The notes beneath the pieces were generated by a model, which searched no databases, was not told where the DNA came from, and saw only the letters and a program-made list of their open reading frames with translations. Made by a program: the position numbers and the translations under genes. Positions 19,484 through 28,744 of a DNA stretch of 64,000 nucleotides are shown piece after piece; the stretch's first letter is position 1; each line of letters opens with the position of its first letter. Source of the DNA: Granulosicoccus antarcticus IMCC3135 (GTDB lineage: Bacteria > Pseudomonadota > Gammaproteobacteria > Granulosicoccales > Granulosicoccaceae); contig NZ_CP018632.1 of NCBI RefSeq assembly GCF_002215215.1, forward strand, positions 1,196,001 to 1,260,000, written 5' to 3'.

Positions 19484-20353
19484 ATGAGTAGTGCCACTGG
19501 CTATTACGTCCCCCACTCAGCCCGCTGGCCGATCGTTGGATCGATCGGGCTGTCAATTTTCTTCTATGGCTTCGCCACGTGGTTGAACCACGGACCATTC
19601 GGCAAGGAAATGTTCCTGCTGGGTACTGGCATCGTCGTATTCATGATGTTCGGCTGGTTTGGCCAAGTGGCCAAAGAAAGCGAGACTGGTACCTACAGTA
19701 AAGAGGTTGATACCTCTTTCCGATTGGCGATGATGTGGTTCATCTTCTCCGAAGTCATGTTTTTCGCAGCATTTTTTGGCGCATTGTTTTATGCCAGAAA
19801 CTTTGCTGGCCCTTGGTTGGGTGGTACAGGCGGTGGTGGTGCTGAAATGACCAATGCTGTTCTGCATCAAGGATTCGACTTTGTCTGGCCGAGTAATGGT
19901 CCTGGCAACGTGGGTGGAAAATTCGAGGAGATGGGCTGGTTCGGTCTGCCTCTGATCAACACATTGCTGCTACTGACCAGTGGTCTGACGTGTACCTTTG
20001 CGCATCACGCTATTCGCGCAGGTCATCGCAAGCCTTTCATCTGGTGGCTGGCGGCAACTGTTGCTCTTGGTTTTATCTTTGTGGCTCTGCAAGCGCTGGA
20101 ATACTCGCATGCCTACCATGAAATGAATCTGAAAATGACTAGCGGCATGTACGGCTCGACCTTCTTCATGCTGACAGGCTTTCATGGCTTTCACGTGAGC
20201 ATGGGTGCAATCATTCTGCTGGTTGTCATGATCCGTGCAATTCGTGGTCACTTCAGTGCTGACAATCACTTTGCCTTCGAAGCGGCAGCCTGGTACTGGC
20301 ACTTCGTTGACGTAGTCTGGTTGGGACTGTTTATCTTTGTGTACTTGTTCTGA
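19484..20353 (+). CDS. coxC: Cytochrome c oxidase subunit III
   Basis: The 289-residue, seven-helix membrane protein has the subunit III motifs F-x-x-S-E-V-M-F-F near residue 85 (with the conserved Glu), T-x-x-H-x-A-like segment, and the C-terminal W-Y-W-H-F-V-D-V-V-W signature. Subunit III stabilises the oxidase and supports proton uptake. It is the last forward gene of the first oxidase transcript and is followed by a strong terminator. Confidence 0.96.
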   Translation: MSSATGYYVPHSARWPIVGSIGLSIFFYGFATWLNHGPFGKEMFLLGTGIVVFMMFGWFGQVAKESETGTYSKEVDTSFRLAMMWFIFSEVMFFAAFFGALFYARNFAGPWLGGTGGGGAEMTNAVLHQGFDFVWPSNGPGNVGGKFEEMGWFGLPLINTLLLLTSGLTCTFAHHAIRAGHRKPFIWWLAATVALGFIFVALQALEYSHAYHEMNLKMTSGMYGSTFFMLTGFHGFHVSMGAIILLVVMIRAIRGHFSADNHFAFEAAAWYWHFVDVVWLGLFIFVYLF

Positions 20354-20448
20354 GTTAGTCAGGCAACAAGTACAAAGGTAAAAAGAGATCCTGGAGATTT
20401 CTGGAAGTCAGCAAAGCAGGGCATAAGGCAGTAGGCGTTTGACCTTGC

Positions 20449-20479
20449 AAAGGGGGTGAGAGAAATCTCACCCCCTTTT
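20449..20479. terminator. Bidirectional intrinsic terminator after coxC
   Basis: A perfect 13-bp stem (20449-20461 with 20466-20478) closes a GAAA loop and is flanked by AAA on the left and TTTT on the right. It lies between the convergent coxC and DUF2909 genes and can serve both. Confidence 0.9.
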
Positions 20480-20503
20480 ACGTTTAATGGGTTTGAAAAT
20501 ATT

Positions 20504-20827
20504 TCATTCTTCGATTCGCCTCCGACCACTGGAGCGTTGTTCGGGTTCAAGTTCGCCCGGTATCTGATCGTTGCCAGCGGCATTCGGATCGACAATTGGC
20601 GGGGCCGGGCGTATCGATAGTGGTCTTGGGTTGATCTCGATGACACCCGTCGCACCGGCAATGATGACGATTACAATGGCCAGAAGCGACAGGCCTATTC
20701 GAACTGAAAGCGCATTGACGGTTCTATTGGTTTGCCCCTTGTCCTTGACCAGAAAATACAGACCTGTAAACAGGCTGACAATGACGAAACCGAGCAGTAG
20801 AAGTAATATGAATTTTACGAATAGCAT
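20504..20827 (-). CDS. DUF2909 twin-transmembrane protein
   Basis: The 107-residue protein has two membrane helices (about residues 4-27 and 43-65) and a Pro- and charge-rich cytosolic or periplasmic tail. It matches the DUF2909 twin-transmembrane family that is commonly found between coxC and surf1. It lies on the opposite strand, also the usual arrangement. Function is unknown. Confidence 0.8.
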   Translation of the reverse strand: MLFVKFILLLLLGFVIVSLFTGLYFLVKDKGQTNRTVNALSVRIGLSLLAIVIVIIAGATGVIEINPRPLSIRPAPPIVDPNAAGNDQIPGELEPEQRSSGRRRIEE

Positions 20828-20844
20828 GGCCGTAGATTACCACC

Positions 20845-21642
20845 ATGCGTTTGGGTAGTCGGCAGTTTTCACCGCGCCTATGGGCCGTGTTGCTGTACCT
20901 GGGCATGGTCACCTGCATGCTGTGGCTGGGCTTCTGGCAATTGGATAGAGCCGCACTCAAAGTGTCTCTACAGCAGGCTGCTGATGAATCCAGCAAGGCG
21001 CAGGCATCAGTCTTCTCACAGGTTGAAGATCCTGTAGCAGCTTCGCAGTTTTATCAGCGTGTACTATTACAGGGCCGATATGACGGCGAAAGACAATTCC
21101 TGTGGGACAATAGAATCTACCAGGGACAAGCGGGCTTTGAAGTGATCGTGCCCTTCCAGCTTGAAGATGGCCGATGGTTGTTGGTCAATCGAGGCTGGAT
21201 AGCTCCTGGTCCATCGCGTTCAGAGTTGCCAGAGGTCTCTTTATCAAATTCTGCCTCTGAGCTGAGTGTCACTATCGAAGGGTTTCTTTCCAGCCCCTCT
21301 AAAGGCTTTGCCAGTGGTGAGGCCGTCCCTGGGCAAGGAAGCTGGCCGAGGTTGTTGCAATATTTTGATTACGATGCTATTTCCAGAGCGTTGGATGCTC
21401 CGGTTATCGCTACAGTGGTACAGGCCCAGATATTGTCGACAGACGGTCTGGATGTCAGAGTGCCAACACCGCGACCAGAATGGCTCATTGCCAATTGGCA
21501 ACCGGCGGCATCCGGCCCGGCAAAGCACTATAGTTACGCGTTTCAATGGTTTGCGATGGCAATCGCGCTGACCATTTTATTCATCTTCGTTAATACCCGC
21601 AAAATTCCGGCAGTTGATCCGGAAAAGAGTGAACACCCATGA
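20845..21642 (+). CDS. SURF1 family oxidase assembly protein
   Basis: This 265-residue protein has an N-terminal membrane helix (about residues 12-32) and a C-terminal one (about 230-250) around a periplasmic domain. Family motifs G-F-W-Q-L-D-R-A, the L-x-G-x-Y-D and F-L-W-D-N-R region and V-N-R-G-W-I are visible. SURF1 (Shy1) assists haem a insertion into subunit I. The end overlaps the next gene by 4 bp. Confidence 0.92.
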   Translation: MRLGSRQFSPRLWAVLLYLGMVTCMLWLGFWQLDRAALKVSLQQAADESSKAQASVFSQVEDPVAASQFYQRVLLQGRYDGERQFLWDNRIYQGQAGFEVIVPFQLEDGRWLLVNRGWIAPGPSRSELPEVSLSNSASELSVTIEGFLSSPSKGFASGEAVPGQGSWPRLLQYFDYDAISRALDAPVIATVVQAQILSTDGLDVRVPTPRPEWLIANWQPAASGPAKHYSYAFQWFAMAIALTILFIFVNTRKIPAVDPEKSEHP

Positions 21643-22292
21643 GTAACAACACCTCCAGCAAAACGGAAGCCGACCTTGCTGCTATTGACCCGGCAGTGCG
21701 TAGAGCTTCGCGCATGAAGCTGCTGCTGATTATTGCAATCTTTGCCGTGCCTCTGATTCTGGCTACGGTCTATCTTCAGATGGTGAAAAGCAGTGGCGGC
21801 ACCGTGGGGGATACCTCTCGTGGTCAGTTGATTCAGCCTGCAGTGCCGCTTACCGAGTTCGCTCTGAGCGAGCAGGATGGCGATTTCACTCTCGATGAGA
21901 TGCGTGGTCACTGGACTCTGCTTTACATGCCGCAAGGAGAGTGTCTGGAAAAGTGTGAATTGCAGCTGTATTACATGCGTCAAGTACGCCTGGCACTGAA
22001 CCAGCGAATGGACAGAGTCAAACGCGTCGTATTGACCGAGTCACCTGAGCAGCTGAAAACCGAATTATTGGCAGAGCATGTGGGCCTGGTGGTTGCCGCC
22101 GGTACGCCCGAAGAGCAGGCTGGCTTGCGTGATCAGGTCCGTGCAGCCGAGGCTGCTATGGAAGAATTGAGCGATGCAATTTACATGATCGACCCCATGG
22201 GCAACGTCATGTTGCGATTCCCACCTGATTTGCCGCCGAAATCCATGCTCAAGGATATCGTGCACCTGTTAAAAGTATCTCGCATCGGTTAA
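21639..22292 (+). CDS. Sco-like membrane-anchored thioredoxin-fold protein
   Basis: The 217-residue protein has an N-terminal membrane anchor (about residues 27-47) and a periplasmic domain with a thioredoxin-like W-T-L-L-Y-M-P strand followed by G-E-C-L-E-K-C. The C-x-x-x-C spacing equals that of the copper chaperone Sco1. A downstream I-Y-M-I-D-P-M-G-N segment resembles the cis-Pro/product strand of Sco proteins. I infer a copper or thiol role in CuA assembly. It takes the place where many clusters have a hypothetical protein followed by ctaA. Confidence 0.7.
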   Translation: MSNNTSSKTEADLAAIDPAVRRASRMKLLLIIAIFAVPLILATVYLQMVKSSGGTVGDTSRGQLIQPAVPLTEFALSEQDGDFTLDEMRGHWTLLYMPQGECLEKCELQLYYMRQVRLALNQRMDRVKRVVLTESPEQLKTELLAEHVGLVVAAGTPEEQAGLRDQVRAAEAAMEELSDAIYMIDPMGNVMLRFPPDLPPKSMLKDIVHLLKVSRIG

Positions 22293-22345
22293 CCTCTGCC
22301 CTCTGAGATCTCGCCTGACTGGTGGGATCAGCGGTGCAAAACACC

Positions 22346-23278
22346 ATGAAAACCTTTATCAATATTAAAGCTACGGACGGAATGTGGACTCATGCCGTTG
22401 CGCATTGGCGTGACTATCTCGAAATCACCAAGCCCAAGGTCGTTCTACTGCTGGTATTTACCGCGCTGGTAGGTATGGCGCTGGCCGTTCCTACCTGGTT
22501 GCCATTGCAGGAAACTGTCTTCGGTCTATTGGGTATCGGTCTGGCTTCATCGTCAGCCGCTGCCATCAATCATGTTATCGATCAGCGTACCGATGCCATC
22601 ATGAAGCGCACCGAGAACCGGCCGTTGCCTCAAGGTGCATTAAATACACGTCAGTGCCTGACATTTGCACTGCTACTGTGTGGTATCGCCATGGCGATGC
22701 TCGTACTGTTGGTGAACACCTTGACGGCTGTACTGACGTTTTGCTCGCTGATTGGCTATGCCATTGTGTATACGGTCTATCTCAAGAGAGCAACACCTCA
22801 GAATATCGTCATCGGTGGCGCGGCTGGTGCCATGCCCCCGGTACTGGGATGGGCGGCGGTCACGGGCGAAGTCAATGCCTACGCGCTGCTGCTGTTCCTG
22901 ATTGTATTCATCTGGACGCCACCGCATTTCTGGGCATTGGCTATTCATCGCCGGGATGATTACGCCAAGGTGGATATTCCGATGTTACCGGTGACGCATG
23001 GCATTCCGTTCACGCGGATACAGATCTTTCTGTACACCATCCTGCTGGTCATCATCACCATCTTCCCTTATCTGGTCAGAATGAGTGGCCCCTTGTACCT
23101 GGCTGGTGCACTGATACTGGGTGCGATGTTTCTGTACCACGCTTGGAAGCTCTTTGACGACACGGCTACGAAGCAGCCCATGCGAACCTTTGTATTTTCC
23201 ATCAACTATCTGATGTGGCTGTTTGGCATCATGCTGGTGGATCATTATGTACCGCAAGTCCTCAGGCTTTTCAACTGA
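22346..23278 (+). CDS. ctaB: Protohaem IX farnesyltransferase (haem O synthase)
   Basis: This UbiA-family membrane protein of about 310 residues makes haem O from haem B and farnesyl diphosphate. The prenyl-diphosphate motif [12 protein letters not shown]-x-R-T-x-x-R-P-L-P and the second Asp-rich region (H-R-R-D-D-Y) are present, as is K-P-K-V near the N-terminus. The start is uncertain: GTG 22334 (with GGTGGGA upstream), GTG 22322 and ATG 22346 are in frame. Heme A synthase (ctaA), normally next to it, is not present. Confidence 0.95.
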   Translation: MKTFINIKATDGMWTHAVAHWRDYLEITKPKVVLLLVFTALVGMALAVPTWLPLQETVFGLLGIGLASSSAAAINHVIDQRTDAIMKRTENRPLPQGALNTRQCLTFALLLCGIAMAMLVLLVNTLTAVLTFCSLIGYAIVYTVYLKRATPQNIVIGGAAGAMPPVLGWAAVTGEVNAYALLLFLIVFIWTPPHFWALAIHRRDDYAKVDIPMLPVTHGIPFTRIQIFLYTILLVIITIFPYLVRMSGPLYLAGALILGAMFLYHAWKLFDDTATKQPMRTFVFSINYLMWLFGIMLVDHYVPQVLRLFN

Positions 23279-23283
23279 GCTCG

Positions 23284-23302
23284 GGCTCCCGCTTTGGGAG
23301 CC
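23284..23302 (+). terminator. Terminator after ctaB
   Basis: A 7-bp GC-rich stem (GGCTCCC / GGGAGCC) with a GCTTT loop is followed by TGTTCGTT, six bases past the ctaB stop. The U-run is weak. Confidence 0.6.
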
Positions 23303-23425
23303 TGTTCGTTGTAGCCGGATTACGCCGCGATTCCAACCAGGCGGTGGCTTACAAATCGGTTTCTCGATTTGCAACCTTCTGCTGATCAAATAGTCCGACT
23401 GTTTTGGGAGTTTGCAGGTTCGATC

Positions 23426-24364
23426 ATGCGCCATCTGAACTACAACCATCTACTGTACTTTCACAGCGTAGCGCGTGAAGGCAGCGTCGCCAAGGCGGCA
23501 AAAGTGCTGCACCTGACGCCGCAGACGGTCAGTGGTCAGATAAAGCTGCTTGAAGAAGCCATTGGCGAGCCATTGTTCTTGCGCGTGGGGCGTGGCCTGA
23601 CCTTGTCGGACACCGGGCGTGTCGTGCAAACCTATGCCGACGAAATATTCTCGGTTGGCACAGCCTTGGCGCAGCGTCTGCAGAATGCGGGCAAGGAGAG
23701 CCTCAGAGCGCTCAGGGTAGGTATTGTTGACTCGTTCCCCAAGCTGGTGGCCTGTCGCTTGCTGGGTGTCACACTGAGCGACGAGGAGCCTGCACGCCTA
23801 TCCTGCGCTGAGGGTAAGCTGGAATCCCTGTTAGCTGATCTGTCGGTGCACAAGCTGGATCTGATCCTGTCGGATCGGCCAGTGCCGACTCGTCTGAACG
23901 TGCGCGCCTACAACCATGTACTGGGCTCCAGCAGCATGGCGTTTTTCGCACCCAATGACTGGGCTGAACGACTGTCTGCCAATTTTCCGCATTGCCTGGC
24001 AGATGTACCGATACTCTTGCCAGATGCCTCCAGTGCTTTGCGGCGTAGCCTTGATCACTGGTTTGATGAAATGCACATCGTGCCCAGGGTCGTTGCAGAG
24101 TTTGACGATGACGCTTTGATGGAGACGTTCGGTGGAGCTGGCCAGGGAGTCTTTCCAGCACCGAGTGTGATTGCCTCGGATTTGTCTCGCAGCTTGCAGG
24201 CAAGCCCGATCGGGTTTATTTCCGATGTAACAGAGACTTTTATTGCCATTTCACCGCAGCGCAGGTTGCGGCACCCTTCGGTATTACGTATTGCTGATCA
24301 TGCGCGACAGGTGCTTCCGCCGCTGGCTGAGGCGACTGCTCTGGGTGGCCATACGAAAAAGTAA
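23426..24364 (+). CDS. LysR-family transcriptional regulator, NhaR-like
   Basis: The 312-residue protein has an N-terminal winged helix-turn-helix (M-R-H-L-N-Y-N-H-L-x-Y-F, with A-K-x-L-H-L-T-P-Q-T-V-S as recognition helix) and a C-terminal LysR substrate domain. The Y-N-H-L-x-Y-F start and the A-P-S-V-I region are close to NhaR, the sodium-responsive activator of the NhaA antiporter. No nhaA is nearby, so its target is unknown. Frame extends to 23369 but the family N-terminus is at 23426. Confidence 0.85.
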   Translation: MRHLNYNHLLYFHSVAREGSVAKAAKVLHLTPQTVSGQIKLLEEAIGEPLFLRVGRGLTLSDTGRVVQTYADEIFSVGTALAQRLQNAGKESLRALRVGIVDSFPKLVACRLLGVTLSDEEPARLSCAEGKLESLLADLSVHKLDLILSDRPVPTRLNVRAYNHVLGSSSMAFFAPNDWAERLSANFPHCLADVPILLPDASSALRRSLDHWFDEMHIVPRVVAEFDDDALMETFGGAGQGVFPAPSVIASDLSRSLQASPIGFISDVTETFIAISPQRRLRHPSVLRIADHARQVLPPLAEATALGGHTKK

Positions 24365-24480
24365 GCTCTCTGCAAGGGGGCGGACAGGTTGATCCCCGAT
24401 AGTAACGGTCAATAGCCGTGGCATAGCGCAGAACGTTCTGCCTGGCGTTTTCGAGCAATCGAATTGACTGGACGTTTACC

Positions 24481-24753
24481 ATGCAGATATCACGCTTTTC
24501 ATATGCCTTGCCAATCGTCATTCTGATGTCGTTGATGGCAAGCTTGCCTGCTCGAGCCAATATTGATCCGTTCGCCGGGCAGTTCTTCACGCCACAGGAA
24601 AGCGCAAGAGCAAGCTCTGCGCTCACTGGAGCCGTTGCCCGGGTTGCGAACGAGTTATTGCAGGCAGCAATCAACTGGCCGATATCAACTGAGCACGACT
24701 CTGTTCAGGCGAGCTCGGAGGTGGTCCATTTTATTTCAGTCTCACGACAATAA
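24481..24753 (+). CDS. Small secreted protein of unknown function
   Basis: The 90-residue frame begins with a clear signal peptide (about residues 1-27, cleavage after A-R-A). The mature part is about 63 residues, with an A/S-rich helix and no recognisable motif. It sits 97 bp before a response regulator and kinase on the same strand, so it may be a sensed factor or regulated target of that pair. I do not recognise its family; coding support is the signal peptide and position only. Confidence 0.5.
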   Translation: MQISRFSYALPIVILMSLMASLPARANIDPFAGQFFTPQESARASSALTGAVARVANELLQAAINWPISTEHDSVQASSEVVHFISVSRQ

Positions 24754-24849
24754 CGTGAGGTATGGAATATCATGGATACTGTAAAAAGCGCCGGTGATGA
24801 ACATCCGTTCGATAAGCGGGGTCAGAACGAATACCTGTATGGAGAACTG

Positions 24850-25527
24850 ATGCACATATTATTGGTGGAGGACGATAGTCACACGGCAGACTATGCCGCT
24901 CGAGGCTTCAAAGAGGCAGGGCATGTCGTGGACGTACTGGATAATGGTCGAGAAGCCATGATTCAGTGTCTGCAGACTGACTACGATGTGCTGGTTGTCG
25001 ATCGCATGTTGCCTGGTATGGATGGCTTGTCCCTGGTCAAGAGTCTGCGTGCCTCTGGTAACAAATCGCCCGTCATCTTCCTGACCGCTGTGTCTGGTGT
25101 GGATGATCGTGTCGCCGGTCTGGAGGCAGGGGCTGACGACTATCTGACCAAGCCCTTCGCATTTTCCGAATTGCTGGCGCGGGTCAACGCCCTGGCCAGA
25201 CGTCCAGCGACATCGGTAGAGACCACGCAGTTGCAAGTGGCTGATCTGATGCTGGATTTGCTGGCACGTACGGCGCGACGTGGCGGACAGGATATCGACC
25301 TGCAGCCTCGAGAATTCACCTTGCTGGAAGTGCTAATGCGCAACGAAGGACGGGTGGTCAGCCGCACCATGTTATTGGAACAGGTGTGGGATTTTCATTT
25401 CGATCCCAAGACCAGCGTGGTTGAAACACATATAAGCAGGCTTCGCAGCAAGATTGACAAGCCCTTTGACGAGCCGTTGCTGCATACGGTGCGTAACTTT
25501 GGTTACAGTCTGCATGCGCCGCGCTAG
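24850..25527 (+). CDS. OmpR/PhoB-family response regulator
   Basis: The 225-residue protein has a receiver domain (acidic pair E7-D8-D9, phosphoacceptor Asp51 in V-V-D-R-M-L-P-G-M-D-G, Lys in D-D-Y-L-T-K-P-F) and a C-terminal winged-helix DNA-binding domain (L-Q-P-R-E-F-T-L-L-E to R-N-F-G-Y-S-L). GGAGAA lies 7 nt before ATG 24850; the upstream in-frame ATG 24772 would add 26 residues not found in the family. It is paired with the kinase gene that follows after 59 bp. The closest types are QseB/PmrA/CusR-like. Confidence 0.93.
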   Translation: MHILLVEDDSHTADYAARGFKEAGHVVDVLDNGREAMIQCLQTDYDVLVVDRMLPGMDGLSLVKSLRASGNKSPVIFLTAVSGVDDRVAGLEAGADDYLTKPFAFSELLARVNALARRPATSVETTQLQVADLMLDLLARTARRGGQDIDLQPREFTLLEVLMRNEGRVVSRTMLLEQVWDFHFDPKTSVVETHISRLRSKIDKPFDEPLLHTVRNFGYSLHAPR

Positions 25528-25586
25528 AGCTTGTTCGGGCGTTCGCAAGGCGATGACGTCGTAAATTATCTACCGGGACCCATCTG

Positions 25587-27125
25587 ATGGCCATAAATCC
25601 TGACAATGTCGGCTTTCTGAGCGGCAACAACTGCTTGAAAGGCTCCTGTGTCGGTCGAGGTATCACTAGCCCGGAAGAGGTTCAGACGGCCGCTGTGGCG
25701 GCTCCAGAGAGCTTGAATCAAAAGATTCGCAAGCGATTGTTCGATCGTTTTCACGCGTTGCGTAACTCGGCATTTCGCATTGCCGTGTTGTTCTGGTTGT
25801 TGTTCACCGTCTGCTTTGGTCTGGGCTCCTACTTTGTTTACCAGACGTTGCAGGATCGAGTGCTGGATCGTATCGATCAAACCATCGAGGAGCGTTTTTC
25901 CGAGACCCGGGATATCTATGAGTCGGAGGGAATCGAGGCCATCATCAGAATTGCTGAACATCGCAACGAACAGTCGCCGATGTCTTCATTGATGGGGTTC
26001 CATCTCTCAACAGCCGAGGGCGTGCGCATTGCAGGCAATATACCTTTGTGCCTGGCTAACCAGGGTTGGGATAATCTGACAGGGGCCGATCTGGGGCTGG
26101 AAAACGATAACAGTACCTATCGCTTCTTCACCGGAGAGATTGGAGGTAACGTATTGTCTCTGGGGCGAAATCTTGATGACTTGGTGGATTTGCGCCAGAT
26201 TGCATTGTCCTGTTTGTTGTGGACGACCGTTATTTCCATGTTACTGGCCTTTCTGGTCGCCTGTTATTTCGCCGGTCGTGCGAACAAGCGCTACACAGGC
26301 ATTTCCCGAGCGCTGGATGTGGTCGGTCAAGGGGATCTGAGTGCGCGCCTGCCAGTGGGCTGTGCCAAAGATGATGTTGACTGTCTGTCAGTGAAGGTCA
26401 ATACATCGCTTGAGCGCCTGGAGCATACGGTCAATGGCATGCGTCAGGTCAGCACCGATATAGCGCACGACCTGAAGACGCCGCTTAATCGTTTGTATAT
26501 CACGATCGAGGATGCTGCCACCAAGAGTCGACTGGGTCAGTGCGTTGGAGATGATCTGGAAGGCGCTCTGGAAGAGGCTCAGGCTATCAACGGAACCTTT
26601 GAAGCGTTGTTGCGCATCGCGCAGATCGAAGCAGGCGCTCGTCGGTCGCAGTTCAAGCACTTTGATTTGTCGACAGTGCTGGAGACGGCCGCCGAGGTCT
26701 ATGGTCCAGTGGTGGACGAGCAGGGGCAGCAGCTGGTTGTGGATCTGCGGCCGGGGCAATCTTTACCCATGCTGGGCGATCGTCACCTGGGTTTGCAACT
26801 GGTGGTTAATCTGATTGAAAACGCGGTTAATCACTGTGCAGAAAATACGGTCATCACGCTCAGTGCTGGTGAAGATGATGGCATTGTGTGGTTTCGGGTG
26901 GCGGATTCTGGCTTGGGTATTCCCGATAGTGAGCGTGAAAAAGTATTTCAACGGCTGTATCGACTGGAGCGCAGCCGGACGACTACGGGCACCGGTCTGG
27001 GATTGAGTCTGGTCAAGGCTATTGCCGATCTGCACTGTGGCACCGTATCACTGGCCGATAACAAGCCCGGTCTGGCCGTGACAGTGCGATTCGATCGTAA
27101 CTGCCCATTGGATGCCGCCGTCTAA
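25587..27125 (+). CDS. Membrane sensor histidine kinase
   Basis: The 512-residue protein has two membrane helices (about residues 64-88 and 208-232) flanking a roughly 120-residue periplasmic sensor, then a HAMP linker, a HisKA domain (A-H-D-L-K-T-P-L, His294) and a HATPase domain (N box L-I-E-N-A-V-N-H, G1 D-S-G-L-G-I-P, G2 G-T-G-L-G-L-S-L-V). It should phosphorylate the response regulator encoded just upstream. The N-terminal 60 residues are unusually long and cytosolic; a later start is possible. The stimulus is unknown. Confidence 0.92.
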   Translation: MAINPDNVGFLSGNNCLKGSCVGRGITSPEEVQTAAVAAPESLNQKIRKRLFDRFHALRNSAFRIAVLFWLLFTVCFGLGSYFVYQTLQDRVLDRIDQTIEERFSETRDIYESEGIEAIIRIAEHRNEQSPMSSLMGFHLSTAEGVRIAGNIPLCLANQGWDNLTGADLGLENDNSTYRFFTGEIGGNVLSLGRNLDDLVDLRQIALSCLLWTTVISMLLAFLVACYFAGRANKRYTGISRALDVVGQGDLSARLPVGCAKDDVDCLSVKVNTSLERLEHTVNGMRQVSTDIAHDLKTPLNRLYITIEDAATKSRLGQCVGDDLEGALEEAQAINGTFEALLRIAQIEAGARRSQFKHFDLSTVLETAAEVYGPVVDEQGQQLVVDLRPGQSLPMLGDRHLGLQLVVNLIENAVNHCAENTVITLSAGEDDGIVWFRVADSGLGIPDSEREKVFQRLYRLERSRTTTGTGLGLSLVKAIADLHCGTVSLADNKPGLAVTVRFDRNCPLDAAV

Positions 27126-27153
27126 GCTCGTCTTTAACTGGAGCGGTATGTCA

Positions 27154-27654
27154 TCAGCTATTGCTGATGGTGTAGCTGGCCTTGATGCTGACAGGGAAGT
27201 TCAGCGAGCGTGCGATGAAACAATACTGGTGTATTTGTCCGTGTATGGCGTCGGCTCGCGACTGATCAGTGCCTTGAGCGAGGGTAATGTCGGGGTGTAA
27301 TGTCACCGACAGAAACTTTCCGGCGCCATTGCTGAAAACTTCACCGACACCTATCGGATTGTCCGTGTAGTTGAGCACGACCACACCCGCAGTGCTGGCC
27401 AGGTGCAGATACCACAGCATATGGCAGGAGGAGACCGATGCGAGTAACAGGTCCTCCGGGTTGTGCAAGCCTGCATCACCGCCCAGTAAGGGATCGTTGG
27501 AGCCGTGAACAATCGGCTTGCCGGGAGTGGTGATATCCCATGTACGCTCATAAGCACGATAACTACGAGTGCCCTGGCCCGTGTTACCTGTCCAGCTCAC
27601 TTGCGCGGTGTAGTCGTGTTGAGAGGGCATTGCCGTTGGGTCTACGTCAGTCAT
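27154..27654 (-). CDS. OsmC family peroxiredoxin-like protein
   Basis: The 166-residue protein matches the OsmC/Ohr fold. The N-P-E-D-L-L-L-A-S-V-S-S-C-H-M-L-W segment carries the first conserved cysteine, and the second lies in H-Q-Y-C-F-I-A-R-S-L-N. These two reduce organic peroxides. The YhfA/OsmC-like subgroup with F-x-R-x-x-x-W-x near the N-terminus is the best fit. It is convergent with the kinase gene (28 bp apart) and carries no obvious partner. Confidence 0.88.
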   Translation of the reverse strand: MTDVDPTAMPSQHDYTAQVSWTGNTGQGTRSYRAYERTWDITTPGKPIVHGSNDPLLGGDAGLHNPEDLLLASVSSCHMLWYLHLASTAGVVVLNYTDNPIGVGEVFSNGAGKFLSVTLHPDITLAQGTDQSRADAIHGQIHQYCFIARSLNFPVSIKASYTISNS

Positions 27655-27737
27655 TGAGCCAGTCCTTCCTACATGTTATTGCCGCATTCACTTTGAATAT
27701 ACGGTAAGCAGAAGCTCTGGCGTTCTATTTTCAGGTT

Positions 27738-27779
27738 AAAAAAAAGCCGCTCCAGACGTGGTGTCCGGAACGGCTTTTT
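27738..27779 (-). terminator. Intrinsic terminator of rpoH
   Basis: A 12-bp stem (27746-27757 with 27763-27774) is followed on the minus strand by eight U residues (A-run 27738-27745). Two positions pair as G-U only in the minus-strand transcript and are C-A mismatches in the plus-strand one, so it is built for rpoH. Confidence 0.9.
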
Positions 27780-27836
27780 ATAATACCGATGCAGTTTTAC
27801 CTGCACCGGCTGATCACTGTCGGTCAGTTGATCTGA

Positions 27837-28706
27837 TCAGGCCGCCATCAGGTGGGACTTGATCTTCTTCATGGCCGCTTTCTCGATCTGGCGGATACGC
27901 TCGGCAGATACGCCGTATTCATCAGCCAGCTCGTGCAGCGTTGATTTCTCATCTTCCAACCAACGACGTTGAAGGATGGTACGGCTACGATCGTCCAGAA
28001 TTTCAAAACCAGCGGCCAGACCGTCATGCGAATTGCTTCGACCGTCTTCGCGTTCCAGAATCATGGATGGATCATCCTGGTCCTGAAACAGAGATTCCGA
28101 TGGAGACAGGCTGACACGGTCTTCGCTGGCGCCAGGAGGCGCATCGAAAGCACTGTCATGCCCGTGCATTCGCGATTCCATTTCAACAACAACCTTGGCA
28201 TCAACACCCAGGTCAGCCGCAACAGCTTCGACTTCTTCCTGGCTGAACCAGTTGAGCTGCTTCTTGGCGCTTCGCAGCTTGAAGAACAGTTTGCGCTGTG
28301 ACTTGGTAGTCGCAACCTTGACGATGCGCCAGTTACGGATCACGTATTCATGAATTTCAGCACGAATCCAGTGAACAGCAAAAGAAATCAGGCGCACACC
28401 GACATCGGGGTCAAATCGCTTGACCGCTTTCATGAGACCTATATTACCTTCCTGAACCAGGTCAGCCATCGGCAGGCCATAGCCCTTGTAGGTTCGTGCA
28501 ATATGCACCACAAACCGTAGTTGGGACATGACTAGCTGTCGGGCAGCATCCAAATCCTCGTCGTTGCGCAGACGACGAGCAAGAATCTGCTCCTCTTCAA
28601 CGGTCAGAAGATCGATATTGGCAATCTTGGCCAGATAGCTATTCAGATCATCAGTGATGACCGGAATCGGCATGGTGTTTTTTTCAGCAGTCAGGGCGTT
28701 ACTCAT
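27837..28706 (-). CDS. rpoH: RNA polymerase heat-shock sigma factor (sigma-32)
   Basis: The 289-residue sigma-70 family protein has region 2 (D-L-V-Q-E-G-N-I-G-L-M-K-A-V-K-R-F-D-P), the RpoH box (Q-R-K-L-F-F-K-L-R) between regions 2 and 3, and a region 4 helix-turn-helix near the C-terminus (H-E-L-A-D-E-Y-G-V-S-A-E-R-I-R-Q-I-E). GGAGAA precedes the ATG. It lies directly after ftsYEX, the common gammaproteobacterial order. A perfect CIRCE operator sits 39 bp upstream, implying HrcA repression in addition to any post-transcriptional control. Confidence 0.97.
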   Translation of the reverse strand: MSNALTAEKNTMPIPVITDDLNSYLAKIANIDLLTVEEEQILARRLRNDEDLDAARQLVMSQLRFVVHIARTYKGYGLPMADLVQEGNIGLMKAVKRFDPDVGVRLISFAVHWIRAEIHEYVIRNWRIVKVATTKSQRKLFFKLRSAKKQLNWFSQEEVEAVAADLGVDAKVVVEMESRMHGHDSAFDAPPGASEDRVSLSPSESLFQDQDDPSMILEREDGRSNSHDGLAAGFEILDDRSRTILQRRWLEDEKSTLHELADEYGVSAERIRQIEKAAMKKIKSHLMAA

Positions 28707-28744
28707 TCGGGTTTTTCTCCAACAACCGTCGGGACGGCGTTATT

